This document shows positions 53,096-61,732 of a stretch of 64,000 nt of DNA, piece by piece. Source of the stretch: CAWJPW01 sp963844845 (GTDB taxonomy: Bacteria > Acidobacteriota > Thermoanaerobaculia > Thermoanaerobaculales > Sulfomarinibacteraceae); assembly GCA_963844845.1 (NCBI GenBank), contig CAWJPW010000003.1, forward strand, positions 1 through 64,000. The letters are read 5' to 3'. Under the pieces are notes generated by a model. That model was not told the origin of the DNA, made no database searches, and saw only the letters and a program-made list of their open reading frames with translations. Each line of letters opens with the position of its first letter. Within the stretch, counting starts at the first letter, position 1. The translations under genes were made by a program, and so were the position numbers.

Positions 53096-54802
53096 ATGGC
53101 CCCGGCGACAGCCCTGGGGGTCCTCTACGCCGCCGTGGTGCTCGCCTTCCTTCCCTCGGGCCTCGATCAGTTTCTCGTGCCCAAGGCGCTGGTCCTGCTC
53201 GGCGGTGTTCCGGTTGTGGCGGCGGTGCTCCTCGCGCAGGCGGCGTCGCCCCGGGGCGGTGCGGCCCCTGGCCGGGTCGACCGGGGGCTGCTCGTCCTCG
53301 TTGCGGCGTTTTCCGTGTGCTCGGTGGCGGCGCCCCTCGCCAGCGCCACGAATCTTACGCTGCACGGTCTCGGCGCCTTGGAGGTCGTGCTGTGGGGGGC
53401 TCTCTTCGTGATGGCCGCGGCGGTGCGGTGCCGAGGTTCCGCCGCGGCGACCCGCCGGCTGATGCTGCTCCTCGCCGCGCCCGCGTGCGTCGTGGCGGTA
53501 CTCGCCGTCGTCCAGGGCGCCGGCGCCGATCCGGTGTCCCTGGTGCTCGGTCTGCACTCGTCGCGGCCCGGGCGTTGGCAGGTGCTCACCACCCTCGGCA
53601 ACCCCGGGTGGACCGCCGAGCTTCTCGCCGCTTCGCTCCCCGTGCTGCTGGCTCTCCTGCCTCGTGGGCGCCGGCCCGGGGTACGGCTGGCGGCGCTGAC
53701 GCTGGCGCTGCTGATGACCGCGGCGGTCGCGGCAACCGGGTCGCGAGCGGGCCTGCTCCTGCTCGCCGTCGGCGTGGGGCTGCCGGCTCTCCTCTGCGGC
53801 CCCGGCCGACCGCGGTCGGCCCGTACCCTCCTGGCGGCCGCGGCCGTTGTGGTCGCTGGGGTCGGGATCAGCTTCGCCACCGGTACCGCTCGCTTCACGG
53901 AGCTGCGCCCGCTCACCGGTCGCGTCGGGCTGTGGGCCGCCGGGGCGCACCTCGCGGCGGCTCACCCCCTGGCGGGCTGGGGCCTGCGCCACAGCTCCCT
54001 GGTGCTTCCCGAGGGGCTCAGGTCGGTGGCGGCCCACGTGGATCCGAAGCTCCTGCCCTGGCTTCCCACCACCCTGGTCGATCGCTTCGACCAGGACTGG
54101 GTACAGACGGCCGTGGAGAGCGGGCTGCCAGCCGCCCTCTTGCTCCTGGCGGTCTGGGCCCGTGCGGTGGTCATGGCCGTGCGTCGCGGGCGTGCTGAGG
54201 ACAGTGCGCTCGACCGTGGTGTCGCGGTCTCGCTGCTCGTGCTGGGAGCGTGCTCGCTGGTCTCTTCCCCGCTCCACACGCCGGCCACCGCCGCCCTCTT
54301 CTGGATTCTGGCCGGGCTCGCCGCCGCCGGGAGCCGGCCGGTGCAGGCGGCCCGCCCGCAGTCTGGCGTTCCGCTGCGCCTGGGCCGGGTGGCGGGCGGG
54401 CTCGCGTGGGTGGCCGCAGGGTTGGCGCTGGTGGTCGGGGTGCGGGCGGCGCGGGTGGATCTGCTCGCCGGCCGGGGTCACCGCCTGCTGGCTGCCGGCC
54501 GACCTGCCACGGCGGTGCCGCTCCTGTCTCGGGCAGCGGAGGAAGCGCCCTGGCTCGGCCCGGTGTGGGCAGAGCTCGCGGAGGCGCTCGAGGGGAGTGC
54601 GAGCCCCTCGGCCACCCTCGCGGCCACCGTCGAGGCGGCGCGCTGGACCGCCTCCGAGCGGCTGTGGGCCAGTCAGGCGCGCGCTCTGGCCCGTCTCGGC
54701 CACGCCGAGGCGGCCCACACGGTGCTCGCCAGAGGACTGGCGGCGGTGCCGTACTCGCCGGTTCTCAGCAACGCCGAGCGCGACGTCGGAGCTTTGGAGT
54801 AG
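53096..54802 (+). CDS. O-antigen ligase-like membrane protein with TPR-like C-terminus
   Basis: A 568-residue polytopic membrane protein. Some eleven membrane segments occupy residues 5-440. The Wzy/WaaL-type region shows LGNPGWTAELLAASLPVLLA, ATGSRAGLLLLAVGV and AHPLAGWGLRHSSLVLPEG, the last matching the periplasmic loop of O-antigen ligases. The end (450-568: LLSRAAEEAPWLGPVWAELA) consists of TPR-like helices. Predicted role is transfer or polymerisation of a surface glycan. ATG at 53096 follows GAGG; an ATG at 53036 would add 20 polar residues. It is divergent from the secreted-protein operon. Confidence 0.75.
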   Translation: MAPATALGVLYAAVVLAFLPSGLDQFLVPKALVLLGGVPVVAAVLLAQAASPRGGAAPGRVDRGLLVLVAAFSVCSVAAPLASATNLTLHGLGALEVVLWGALFVMAAAVRCRGSAAATRRLMLLLAAPACVVAVLAVVQGAGADPVSLVLGLHSSRPGRWQVLTTLGNPGWTAELLAASLPVLLALLPRGRRPGVRLAALTLALLMTAAVAATGSRAGLLLLAVGVGLPALLCGPGRPRSARTLLAAAAVVVAGVGISFATGTARFTELRPLTGRVGLWAAGAHLAAAHPLAGWGLRHSSLVLPEGLRSVAAHVDPKLLPWLPTTLVDRFDQDWVQTAVESGLPAALLLLAVWARAVVMAVRRGRAEDSALDRGVAVSLLVLGACSLVSSPLHTPATAALFWILAGLAAAGSRPVQAARPQSGVPLRLGRVAGGLAWVAAGLALVVGVRAARVDLLAGRGHRLLAAGRPATAVPLLSRAAEEAPWLGPVWAELAEALEGSASPSATLAATVEAARWTASERLWASQARALARLGHAEAAHTVLARGLAAVPYSPVLSNAERDVGALE

Positions 54803-55314
54803 GGTCGTCCGCGGAGGCTTTTGGGCGCCGGTGGCAGCCTCGACGCGTGGTAGCCCGACCCGCTCTCCCGGGACGTGCTGAGCGGAGCGAGATCGTCCAT
54901 GCACATCCTCGACGCCATCGGCAACACGTCGCTGGTGTGGCTCCGCAAGGGACGAGGACGAGTGCCACGTACCACAATTGCACTTTGCCGCGCATGTGCC
55001 GGTCGGCGACCGCGCTTCCAGGCGCTTGGAGGAATGTCGGATCGTGATACGAGGCATCCAAGAGTGGGGTGGGCTGCCGTAGGGTGCCGGCTTCGTTGTG
55101 GGGGACCCTTCGACTACGCCGCCGCCTGCCGGCCGCGGCTCCGCTCAGGGTGACGGGATTGGGTTGGGACGGCCGGGTCAGCGGCGGGCGAGCGAGGAAT
55201 TCTCCCGCGTCTGGGCTGGATTCTGTCTGGTGCTGAGCGGCCGACACCGTGACCGACAGGGAGGATGCCCCGTCCCTGCGGGCGAAGGACGAGCGGCCGC
55301 AGGGGGAGAAAGCA
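54803..55314. repeat. Repeat-bearing intergenic region
   Basis: Contains a GTGCCACGTACCACAATTGC unit (54962-54983) and a GACCCTTCGACTACGCCGCC to GCTCCGCTCAGGGTGACGGG repeat at about 55105-55160. A short frame ATGCACATCCTCGACGCC (54899) has no partner family I can see. Confidence 0.5.
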
Positions 55315-55725
55315 ATGCGACGTGTGACTGCAGTGATGGTGGCTCTGCTGGGGATCGCCCTCGCGGTACCGGCAGCACAAGGGGCCGATGCGCCCGAGAC
55401 CTTCTACCTGGTCAAGGCGGAGAGGCCCTTGCGCGCGGCGCTGGTCACCGGGGCCGCCACCCTCAAGGGCGAGGGGTTCGAGGCGGCCGTGGCCGAGGTC
55501 GTCGTGGTCGGGCCGGCCGTGCACGGGCTCCAGAAGGGAAGCTCGGTCGAGAAGCTGGTGAAGGACAGCATCAAGGCCGGGGTGAAGGTGGTTGCCTGCG
55601 AGCAGGCGATGAAGCACGAGAAGGTCTCGGCGGCGAGCCTGATCGACGGCGTCGACCGGGTGCCGAACGGGTTCTTCGAGGTCTTTCGCCTTCAGCAGAA
55701 GGGCTACCTCTTCATCATGATGTAG
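55315..55725 (+). CDS. Exported DsrE-like protein
   Basis: A 136-residue protein with a signal peptide (MRRVTAVMVALLGIALAVPA, cut after AQGA). The DsrE-like domain shows VVVVGPAVHGLQKGSSVEKL, then a Gly-rich turn, VVACEQAMKHEKV and a C-terminal VFRLQQKGYLFIMM. The Cys in VACEQAM is where DsrE/DsrF-like sulfur carriers keep a conserved Cys. A sulfur-transfer role outside the cytoplasm is inference. ATG at 55315 follows GGGGGAG. It stands alone, 280 bp before the dehydrogenase. Confidence 0.75.
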   Translation: MRRVTAVMVALLGIALAVPAAQGADAPETFYLVKAERPLRAALVTGAATLKGEGFEAAVAEVVVVGPAVHGLQKGSSVEKLVKDSIKAGVKVVACEQAMKHEKVSAASLIDGVDRVPNGFFEVFRLQQKGYLFIMM

Positions 55726-56007
55726 GGGCGGCCGACCGGCAGTGTGGTCCGCACGGCGGCGGGGTCGCTCGGGCGGCCGGTTCGGGGCGGGTTCTCGGGA
55801 TGCCTCGCAGGAGGCTCGCCGTGATCCGCCGCGGCGGATGGAAGCCGAGGCGGCGCTCGCCAGGCCGTTCACCGTGAAACAATGTGAGCGGTGTCTAGGG
55901 CCGGCGCTCACCCGGCGGGCAGCTCGGGGCGCCGCTCGAGAGGCGACCCGGGGCCCGCGGATGCGGGTGGGACCCGCGTGACCGGCCGGCGCGACAGGGG
56001 GTTGGAG

Positions 56008-56934
56008 ATGAACGTCGACGAGATTCAGCGCATTCTGATCGTGGGCGCGGGCACGATGGGCGGCCAGATCGGCCTGCAGTGCGCGCTCTACGGCCTCGAC
56101 GTGGTGGTGTACGACAGCAGCGCCGAGGCGCTGGCCGCCGCCGAGAAGCGGCTGGCCGCGTACGCCGACGAGATGGTCGCCGGCGACTTCGTCACGGCGG
56201 AGCGGGCGCGGGCCGCGCTGGGACGCCTCGCCTACGAGCCGGTGCTGGGGCGGGCCGCGGCCGACGTCGACCTGGTGAGCGAGTCGGTGCCCGAGGACCC
56301 GGCGCTCAAGGGGCGGGTCTTCGCCGAGCTGAACGCCCTCTGCCCTGCCCGCACCGTCTTCACCACCAACACGTCCACGCTGCTGCCCTCGATGTTCGCG
56401 CAGGCCACCGGGCGGCCGTCCCGCTTCGCTGCGCTGCACTTCCACCTGCCGGTGTGGGTCGCCAATGTGGCCGACGTGATGGGGCACCCGGGCACCGACC
56501 GGGCGGTCGTCGACCTGCTGGCCGCCTTTGCCGAGCGCATCGGCCAGATCCCGGTGGTGCTGGAGAAGGAGCACTCCGGCTACGTGTTCAACACCATGCT
56601 CACCGCCCTCAGCGGGGCCGCCCTGGAGCTGGTCGCGGACGGCGTGACCACGCCGGAGACCGTCGACCGCGCCTGGATGGCGATCATGAAGACGCCCGTC
56701 GGCCCGCTGGGAATCCTGGACAGCGTGGGGCTGGACACGGTGTGGAAGATCGTCGACTACTGGGCCGAGGCCCTGAGCGACGAGCGCATGCGCGCCAACG
56801 CCGCCCTGCTGAAGCGGTACGTCGACGCCGGCCGCCTCGGCGTCAAGACCGGCCGAGGCTTCTACGAGTACCCCGACCCCGCCTACCAGCGCCCCGACTT
56901 CGTGACCGGGTCGCGAGGGGGCGACACGCAGTAG
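56008..56934 (+). CDS. 3-hydroxyacyl-CoA dehydrogenase family protein
   Basis: A 308-residue NAD-dependent dehydrogenase. The Rossmann motif is ILIVGAGTMGGQIGLQCALY; the catalytic segment FAALHFHLPVWVANVADVMG places the usual His in HFH; SGYVFNTMLTALSGAALELV and GPLGILDSVGLDTVWKI are the dimerisation-domain landmarks; GVKTGRGFYEYPDP is the typical end. Role: oxidation of a 3-hydroxyacyl-CoA in fatty-acid or related metabolism; the usual HxxNPP motif is changed to HLPVWV, so the substrate may differ. ATG at 56008 follows GGGGGTTGGAG. Length is normal for the short monofunctional type. Confidence 0.85.
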   Translation: MNVDEIQRILIVGAGTMGGQIGLQCALYGLDVVVYDSSAEALAAAEKRLAAYADEMVAGDFVTAERARAALGRLAYEPVLGRAAADVDLVSESVPEDPALKGRVFAELNALCPARTVFTTNTSTLLPSMFAQATGRPSRFAALHFHLPVWVANVADVMGHPGTDRAVVDLLAAFAERIGQIPVVLEKEHSGYVFNTMLTALSGAALELVADGVTTPETVDRAWMAIMKTPVGPLGILDSVGLDTVWKIVDYWAEALSDERMRANAALLKRYVDAGRLGVKTGRGFYEYPDPAYQRPDFVTGSRGGDTQ

Positions 56935-57013
56935 GGGCGTCGTCGCCCCTCGGCATGACGGCGTCGGGCGCAGCCGAAGGGTGACGGAATCGGGTTGGGC
57001 GCCGGAGAAGACC

Positions 57014-57044
57014 GAGCCACGTACCACAAACCTCACAACCTGCA
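57014..57044. repeat. GAGCCACGTACCACAAACCT unit
   Basis: Fifth copy of the GTGCCACGTACCAC element, in the 350-bp gap before the protease gene. The rest of the gap shows no gene. Confidence 0.5.
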
Positions 57045-57284
57045 CGGACGGGGCCCGGCCTCCGTATGGGCCGCGGCGGGGCCCACCCACGCAGGCGGTG
57101 CGACCCTCGAAGCCGTAAAGAGGCCGGGCATTTCACACGGGCTGTGCACGCCAGCAAGGTGGCCGCCGCGACGGACGGCCTCTCGATCGGCGCCGGCCGG
57201 ATTGCGTCTGCCAGCCAGAGTTTGCTAGGTTGGCGGAAGAAGCTGACAAACAGCAGCCAACGCCAAACTCGTTGAGGTGGAGCC

Positions 57285-59192
57285 ATGAAGCGCCTGTTCT
57301 CGTCTCTGGTCGTCGTGGGTGCCGCTGTCCTCGGTCTCGCTATTCCGGCTGCCCAGGCGCAGGAGGAGCCCTCCGAGGCTCTCCGACAGCTGCGCCTCGG
57401 CAAGCCCGCGCCCGATCCCCAGGGGCCCGCCTTCTCGGTCAGCGAGAGCCGGGCGCCCGAGCGACGCGACGTCGTCGGCTACGACCCGGCGACCGGGAAG
57501 GTCGAGGTCGTTCCGAGGGCCGAGATGCGCGCCCTGGCCGAGCCGCTCGGCGAAAGCGACCCGCCCAACGTCGGCGACGCACCCCTCGCCATGGCCGACA
57601 CGCAGGCCGGTCGGGCGCCGAGCATCACGCCGACGCCGCCCGCACCCTACTCCGTGACCACCAACTTCCCCTTCAACACCATCTTCAAGATGCTGATGCG
57701 CTTCAACGTGTCGGGCACTGACTACTACTACGTCTGCTCGGGCTGGGCGGCCGGCGACTTCCACATCGTCACCGCCGGGCACTGTGTCTACAACTGGGAC
57801 CCCAACGACGACGGCAGCACGGCCGACGCGCGCTGGGCGGACGAGGTCTGGGTGTGGCCGGCGCAGACCGACCGCGTGGCGCCGTTCGGCGGCGACTTCC
57901 TCGCACCCGACGCGCCTTACGGGCCGGCCAAGATGGTCTTCGAGCGTTCCTACAGCGGGTGGACGACGGGCCAGGACCACAACCACGACTGGGCGGTAGT
58001 CACCCTCGACCGTCGCCTCGGTGCCCGCACCGGGTGGATGGGCCGAGAGAGCTCGGTGACCGACAACATGAACTTCAGTGGCTACCCGGCCGAGCAGCCG
58101 TACGTGCCGGCCGACACCCACGTGCAGTACTACGGCTACGACGCCGGCAACGTGTCGTCGAGCGACGACTACCGCATCTATCTCGACGCCTACGTCTACG
58201 GCGGTCACAGCGGCGGGCCGTCGTGGCGCTACGACGGCGCCACCACCAACCGGTACGTCGAGGGCATCCACTCCACGTCGGACCGCGTCGGCAGTGCCGC
58301 CGACACCCGCCTCACCGACGGCAAGCGCAGCGATCTCGACTCGTACATGACGACCGACGAGACACAACGGCCGCCGGTCGAGCGGCCCGAGATCACCGAG
58401 TACCTGTTCGACGGCAGCGCGCACAAGGGCTTCAGCCCGACCAGCGGCGGGCGCGGGGCTTCGGTGACCATCGACTACGGCCTGCTCAACGCCGGCTGGG
58501 TGGGGACCGGCAACGTCACGGTCAGCTTCTACGCGTCGCCCAACAAGATCGTCAGCCACGTCGACACCCTCCTCGGCAGCACCGTCATCGGCTCGATCGA
58601 CCCGTGGAGCTACTTCCTCGGCTCCGGTCAGGTGACCATCCCGAGCGGCCTCGCCGCCGGCTCGTACTACCTCGGTTGGATCGCCAGCAGCACCACCGCC
58701 GAGTACAGCGGCGACATCACCTGCACCGACCTGCCGTGCAGCAACCACGGCGTCATCTCGAGCCCCACCCTGACAGTCCAGGACTGCTCCCTCGACGGCT
58801 ACGAGTCCGACAACAGCTCGGGCTCGGCCTCGACGCTGGGCACCATGCAGTCGCACTCGATCTGCTCCATCGGCGACGTCGACTGGGCGCGCTTCACCCT
58901 CACCGCCGAGTCGCTCGTCACCCTCGAGACCTCCGGCGCCTCGGGCGATAGCGAGCTCTGGCTGTACAACTCCGGCCTCGGCCAGGTCGACTACGACGAC
59001 GACGACGGCAGCGGCCTCTTCTCGCGCATCGACCACCTTCTCGGGCCCGGGACCTACTACGTCAAGGTCGGCGAGTACGGGAGCAACAGCTACATCCAGA
59101 GCTACGCGCTGACCCGCACCACCGTGCCGACCCTGATCTTCCAGAACGGCTTCGAGACCGGTTTGGCGCCCTGGAGCAGCTGGGTCCCCTGA
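57285..59192 (+). CDS. Secreted V8-like serine protease with PPC domain and GFETG tail
   Basis: A 635-residue exported protease. The signal peptide is 1-25 (IPAAQA), followed by a propeptide to about 120. The trypsin-fold catalytic domain (125-350) has His166 in VTAGHC, Asp235 in HNHDWAV and Ser309 in GGHSGGPS, a complete triad of the V8/glutamyl type. Residues 375-500 form a CARDB-like beta domain (SVTIDYGLLNAGWVGTGNVT). Residues 515-605 form a pre-peptidase C-terminal (PPC) domain (DWARFTLTAESLVTLETSGA). The end is FQNGFETGLAPWS. ATG at 57285 follows GAGGTGGAG. A GGTGCCGCCCTCGGCATTGC repeat begins 9 bp after the stop. Confidence 0.85.
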   Translation: MKRLFSSLVVVGAAVLGLAIPAAQAQEEPSEALRQLRLGKPAPDPQGPAFSVSESRAPERRDVVGYDPATGKVEVVPRAEMRALAEPLGESDPPNVGDAPLAMADTQAGRAPSITPTPPAPYSVTTNFPFNTIFKMLMRFNVSGTDYYYVCSGWAAGDFHIVTAGHCVYNWDPNDDGSTADARWADEVWVWPAQTDRVAPFGGDFLAPDAPYGPAKMVFERSYSGWTTGQDHNHDWAVVTLDRRLGARTGWMGRESSVTDNMNFSGYPAEQPYVPADTHVQYYGYDAGNVSSSDDYRIYLDAYVYGGHSGGPSWRYDGATTNRYVEGIHSTSDRVGSAADTRLTDGKRSDLDSYMTTDETQRPPVERPEITEYLFDGSAHKGFSPTSGGRGASVTIDYGLLNAGWVGTGNVTVSFYASPNKIVSHVDTLLGSTVIGSIDPWSYFLGSGQVTIPSGLAAGSYYLGWIASSTTAEYSGDITCTDLPCSNHGVISSPTLTVQDCSLDGYESDNSSGSASTLGTMQSHSICSIGDVDWARFTLTAESLVTLETSGASGDSELWLYNSGLGQVDYDDDDGSGLFSRIDHLLGPGTYYVKVGEYGSNSYIQSYALTRTTVPTLIFQNGFETGLAPWSSWVP

Positions 59193-59200
59193 TTCGCAGG

Positions 59201-59228
59201 GGTGCCGCCCTCGGCATTGCGGCATTAC
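59201..59228 (+). repeat. GGTGCCGCCCTCGGCATTGC unit
   Basis: Dispersed palindromic-type unit directly after the protease stop; same position relative to a stop as at 22901. Confidence 0.6.
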
Positions 59229-59281
59229 GCCTCTTCGGATGGTCGTCGCCCGACTGCATCGCCGCCTGGCCGGGGCGGTGG

Positions 59282-59641
59282 CTACTCGTCGGCCTCGCCG
59301 AATGCGGCCCACACCGTGGCGATGGCGCTGCGGGCTATGGGGATGACCCGGTTCACCGGCGGCTCGAGCTTGAGCTCCCAGTCGCGGCCCGAGGGGCGGC
59401 GGCGGATGAGGGCGATGCGCTCGGGGTTCACCGCGAACTCGCGGTGGACACGGAGGAAGCCGTGGGCCTCGAAGAGGGGAGACACCCGGCCCAACTCGCG
59501 GTAGTCGAGGAGGACGTGGCGGGAGGGTCCGCGCACGCGGGTGGAGCTTCCTTCTGCTTCGAGGAGGTAGACGTCGGGTAGGTCGACCGGGATGCGCTCG
59601 TTCTCGGAAGGGTGAATCAGGACGCGGGTTGAGGCTGTCAT
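59282..59641 (-). CDS. LytTR-domain DNA-binding regulator
   Basis: A 119-residue stand-alone LytTR protein. Landmarks of the domain are VDLPDVYLLEAEGSSTRVRG, LLDYRELGRVSPLFEAHGFL followed by RVHREFAVN, and RDWELKLEPPVNRVIPIARS. It has no receiver domain, so control must come from expression level or a ligand. ATG at 59641. A TGCTACAAC extended -10-like box (59653-59648) ends six bases before it, suggesting a leaderless message. Four TGTC cores at 20-bp period lie just upstream (59677-59756), a likely self-recognised operator because LytTR proteins bind short direct repeats about two helical turns apart. Confidence 0.85.
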   Translation of the reverse strand: MTASTRVLIHPSENERIPVDLPDVYLLEAEGSSTRVRGPSRHVLLDYRELGRVSPLFEAHGFLRVHREFAVNPERIALIRRRPSGRDWELKLEPPVNRVIPIARSAIATVWAAFGEADE

Positions 59642-59676
59642 GGAACTGTTGTAGCAGAGGGATCGCTGATATGGAA

Positions 59677-59756
59677 GATGTCCGGATAGGCGATGAGATG
59701 TCGGTGTGGGCGATGGAGTGTCTGTGTTGATGGTGAGCTGTCATGGAGATGACCGC
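59677..59756. promoter_or_regulatory. Four TGTC cores at exact 20-bp period (array B)
   Basis: TGTC begins at 59679, 59699, 59719 and 59739. The units read GATGTCCGGATAGGCGATGA, GATGTCGGTGTGGGCGATGG, AGTGTCTGTGTTGATGGTGA and GCTGTCATGGAGATGACCGC. The nearest core is 26 bp from the -10-like box of the LytTR gene, so the array covers the -35 zone and upstream. Array A at 32032-32111 has the same period and consensus. Confidence 0.6.
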
Positions 59757-59825
59757 GGCCGGGACCGGGGCCGCGTCCGGGGCCGCCACCGGGGCGGGGA
59801 CGGCGGCCGCGACCGGGCGCGGCCG
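59755..59825. repeat. GGGGCC/GGGACC-type array 4
   Basis: About 70 bp of GGGACC, GGGGCC and GGGGCGGGGAC units, abutting array B and separating it from the FG-GAP gene stop at 59900. Confidence 0.75.
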
Positions 59826-59899
59826 GGCCATCGATGTCCGCTCTCGGGGACGACCCGTCAGGTCCTCTCGCCCGGCGCCCCCGCTTGCGCAGCCGCGGC

Positions 59900-61213
59900 T
59901 CAGGGGACGTGCGTGCTCCAGGCGGCGGTGCCGCCGCCTTCGAAGCCGTCCGCGAACAGCGCCGCATCGAAGAGGTAGGCCGCCCCCGGCGTGAACGCCG
60001 GCTCCTCGGAGCCGCCGACGATCACCGCACCGTCGCGCACTGCAACGGCCTCGCCGAACTGCTTGTAGTTGCCCGCGTCCGAGGCGGCGAGGCGGTCGAC
60101 CGGCTGCCAGAGGCCCGCCGCGTCCTGGCTCAGGAAGTAGACCGCGCCGGCGTTGACGCCGCCGTCATCGTCGTGAAAAGCGCCCACCACGAGGAGGTCC
60201 GAGGCCACGTCGATGGCCACCGAGCTGCCGTAGGCGTCGTCGTCGGCGCCGGCGGTGAGCTCCTGGTTCGTGCCCCCGTAGATGAAGACCCTGCCCGACA
60301 CCCCATTGCCGGTAAAGGCGGGGGCGGAGACCACCACGACATCCTGGTCGAGGGCCACGGCCTCGCCGAAGCGGTCGCCCGGCGTCGGGTTCGACGGGTA
60401 GAGGGCGAGGACCTGGTTCCAGATGTTGATGACGTTGGTCCTGCCGAAGAGGTAGGCCGCCCCGGTATCGGTTCCTGACTGGTCGTCCCGGGGCGCGCCG
60501 GCGATGAAGTGGTCGCCGCGGATCGCCACCGACGAGCCGAACTCGCCGGCGTCGTAGAGGCCGGAGTCGTCGCTGTCGCTGAAGCGCCCGAGACGGTTCC
60601 ACAGAAGGCCGCTGCGCTCGAAGAGGAAGACCACGCCCTGGTAGGTGTCGGCACCCGGTGCGCCGACGACGACGTCGGTGAGCTCCACGGTGCCCGCCGC
60701 GGGGACCGCGATGCCGATGTCGACGGCGGTCCCGAAGGCGTGGCCGGCGTTGGAAGGGTCGTCCGGCAGCAGCTTGGTGAGTCGCTCCCACGACGAGCCG
60801 TTCCACTCGAAGATGTACACCGCCCCCGCATCGTTCCCCGCCTCGTTGTCCCCGGGGGTACCCACCGCGATGAGGTCGCGTTCCACCGCGACGTCGGAGC
60901 CGAAACCGTCGAACTGCTCGGCGTCGGTGCCGGCGGTGAGCTTCTGCACCTCCGTCCAGGTCGAGCCCTGGCGCTCGAAGACGTAGGCGGCACCCGCGCC
61001 GATCGCTTCCTCGTCGTCGCCGGGAGCGCCCACCACCGCGACGTCACCGTAGACGTCCACCGCGCGCCCGAACCAGTCGGAGGGGTCGTTGTCCGGCGCG
61101 ACGATCCGCTGCTCGGAGATGAGTATGGTGGCACCGGCCGGAAACCCGCACAGGCCAAGGCCCAGCACCGCGGCGGTCACGCGCCTCCTGAGGTCGAAGT
61201 GGCGGTCGCTCAT
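59900..61213 (-). CDS. Secreted FG-GAP repeat protein with GFEGG tail
   Basis: A 437-residue exported protein. Signal peptide at about 1-28. Seven FG-GAP repeats of about 53 residues follow, each with a pattern like FGRAVDVYGDVAVVGAPGDD, then GAAYVFERQGSTW; the VVGAPGDD or VGTPGDNE loops resemble integrin calcium sites. It should fold as a beta-propeller. The end is FADGFEGGGTAAWS, a variant of the shared tail. ATG at 61213 has GGGGAG upstream. Probably surface-associated or secreted; ligand unknown. Confidence 0.8.
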   Translation of the reverse strand: MSDRHFDLRRRVTAAVLGLGLCGFPAGATILISEQRIVAPDNDPSDWFGRAVDVYGDVAVVGAPGDDEEAIGAGAAYVFERQGSTWTEVQKLTAGTDAEQFDGFGSDVAVERDLIAVGTPGDNEAGNDAGAVYIFEWNGSSWERLTKLLPDDPSNAGHAFGTAVDIGIAVPAAGTVELTDVVVGAPGADTYQGVVFLFERSGLLWNRLGRFSDSDDSGLYDAGEFGSSVAIRGDHFIAGAPRDDQSGTDTGAAYLFGRTNVINIWNQVLALYPSNPTPGDRFGEAVALDQDVVVVSAPAFTGNGVSGRVFIYGGTNQELTAGADDDAYGSSVAIDVASDLLVVGAFHDDDGGVNAGAVYFLSQDAAGLWQPVDRLAASDAGNYKQFGEAVAVRDGAVIVGGSEEPAFTPGAAYLFDAALFADGFEGGGTAAWSTHVP

Positions 61214-61732
61214 CGGAGTCTCCCCTTCCGGGACCCGACGAGCCCATGACCCATCGCTGCCGCTTCCCCCGACTCCCCGCTCACTGCGGGCCCCTCTGCT
61301 TGGGTGTGGTTGGAGTTTAGCACATTAACAGGAATGGGACAGAATCGCAGTTGTGACGGTGATGCCGGGAAGAGCGGCGGCCGGGGCGGCGGCGGCGGCT
61401 CCGGGGTCGGCGCCGGCTTCGTACGCTGCTACGTCGTGGCGACGCCGGACAAGGCACTGATGGCGCCGATGCGAGGCGGGCCGTGTGGAGATGGTGAAGC
61501 TGGTTGCGGGGGCCGTTGCGGTGCGCATCGCTGTCGAGCTGCGGACCGAGGGCGCGGGGTGCGCGGCGGCGATAGCTGCTCGTGCGCCTCGCTGGGCCCC
61601 TGGGACGACCAGGTGCTCGAGGAGGACACCGAGGCCGGGTTCGCCGGCCTCGTGAAGATGTCAAAGCGCACGCTCCACCACGACCTCGCGACCGGTGAGA
61701 AGCTCGCGCTCGGAGCGCCGCTTCGCCCGGCC
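61214..61732. other. Intergenic region without recognised gene
   Basis: A TAAACT box read leftward near 61318 could serve the FG-GAP gene. The remaining 400 bp codes weakly in several frames, but none gives a family I recognise or a convincing start site. Confidence 0.35.

Noticed and set aside
59677..59756. CRISPR array from regular 20-bp spacing.
   Set aside because: Units are contiguous with no spacers, conserved mainly at TGTC and GTG positions; no cas genes.
57225..59831. An 868-codon leftward frame opposite the V8-like protease.
   Set aside because: Shadow of the protease gene, extended through the LytTR region; the rightward frame has signal peptide, triad and start site.
61304..61730. 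A regulator gene after the SPFH gene, as often seen in SPFH operons.
   Set aside because: No frame shows a recognisable DNA-binding domain or start site.
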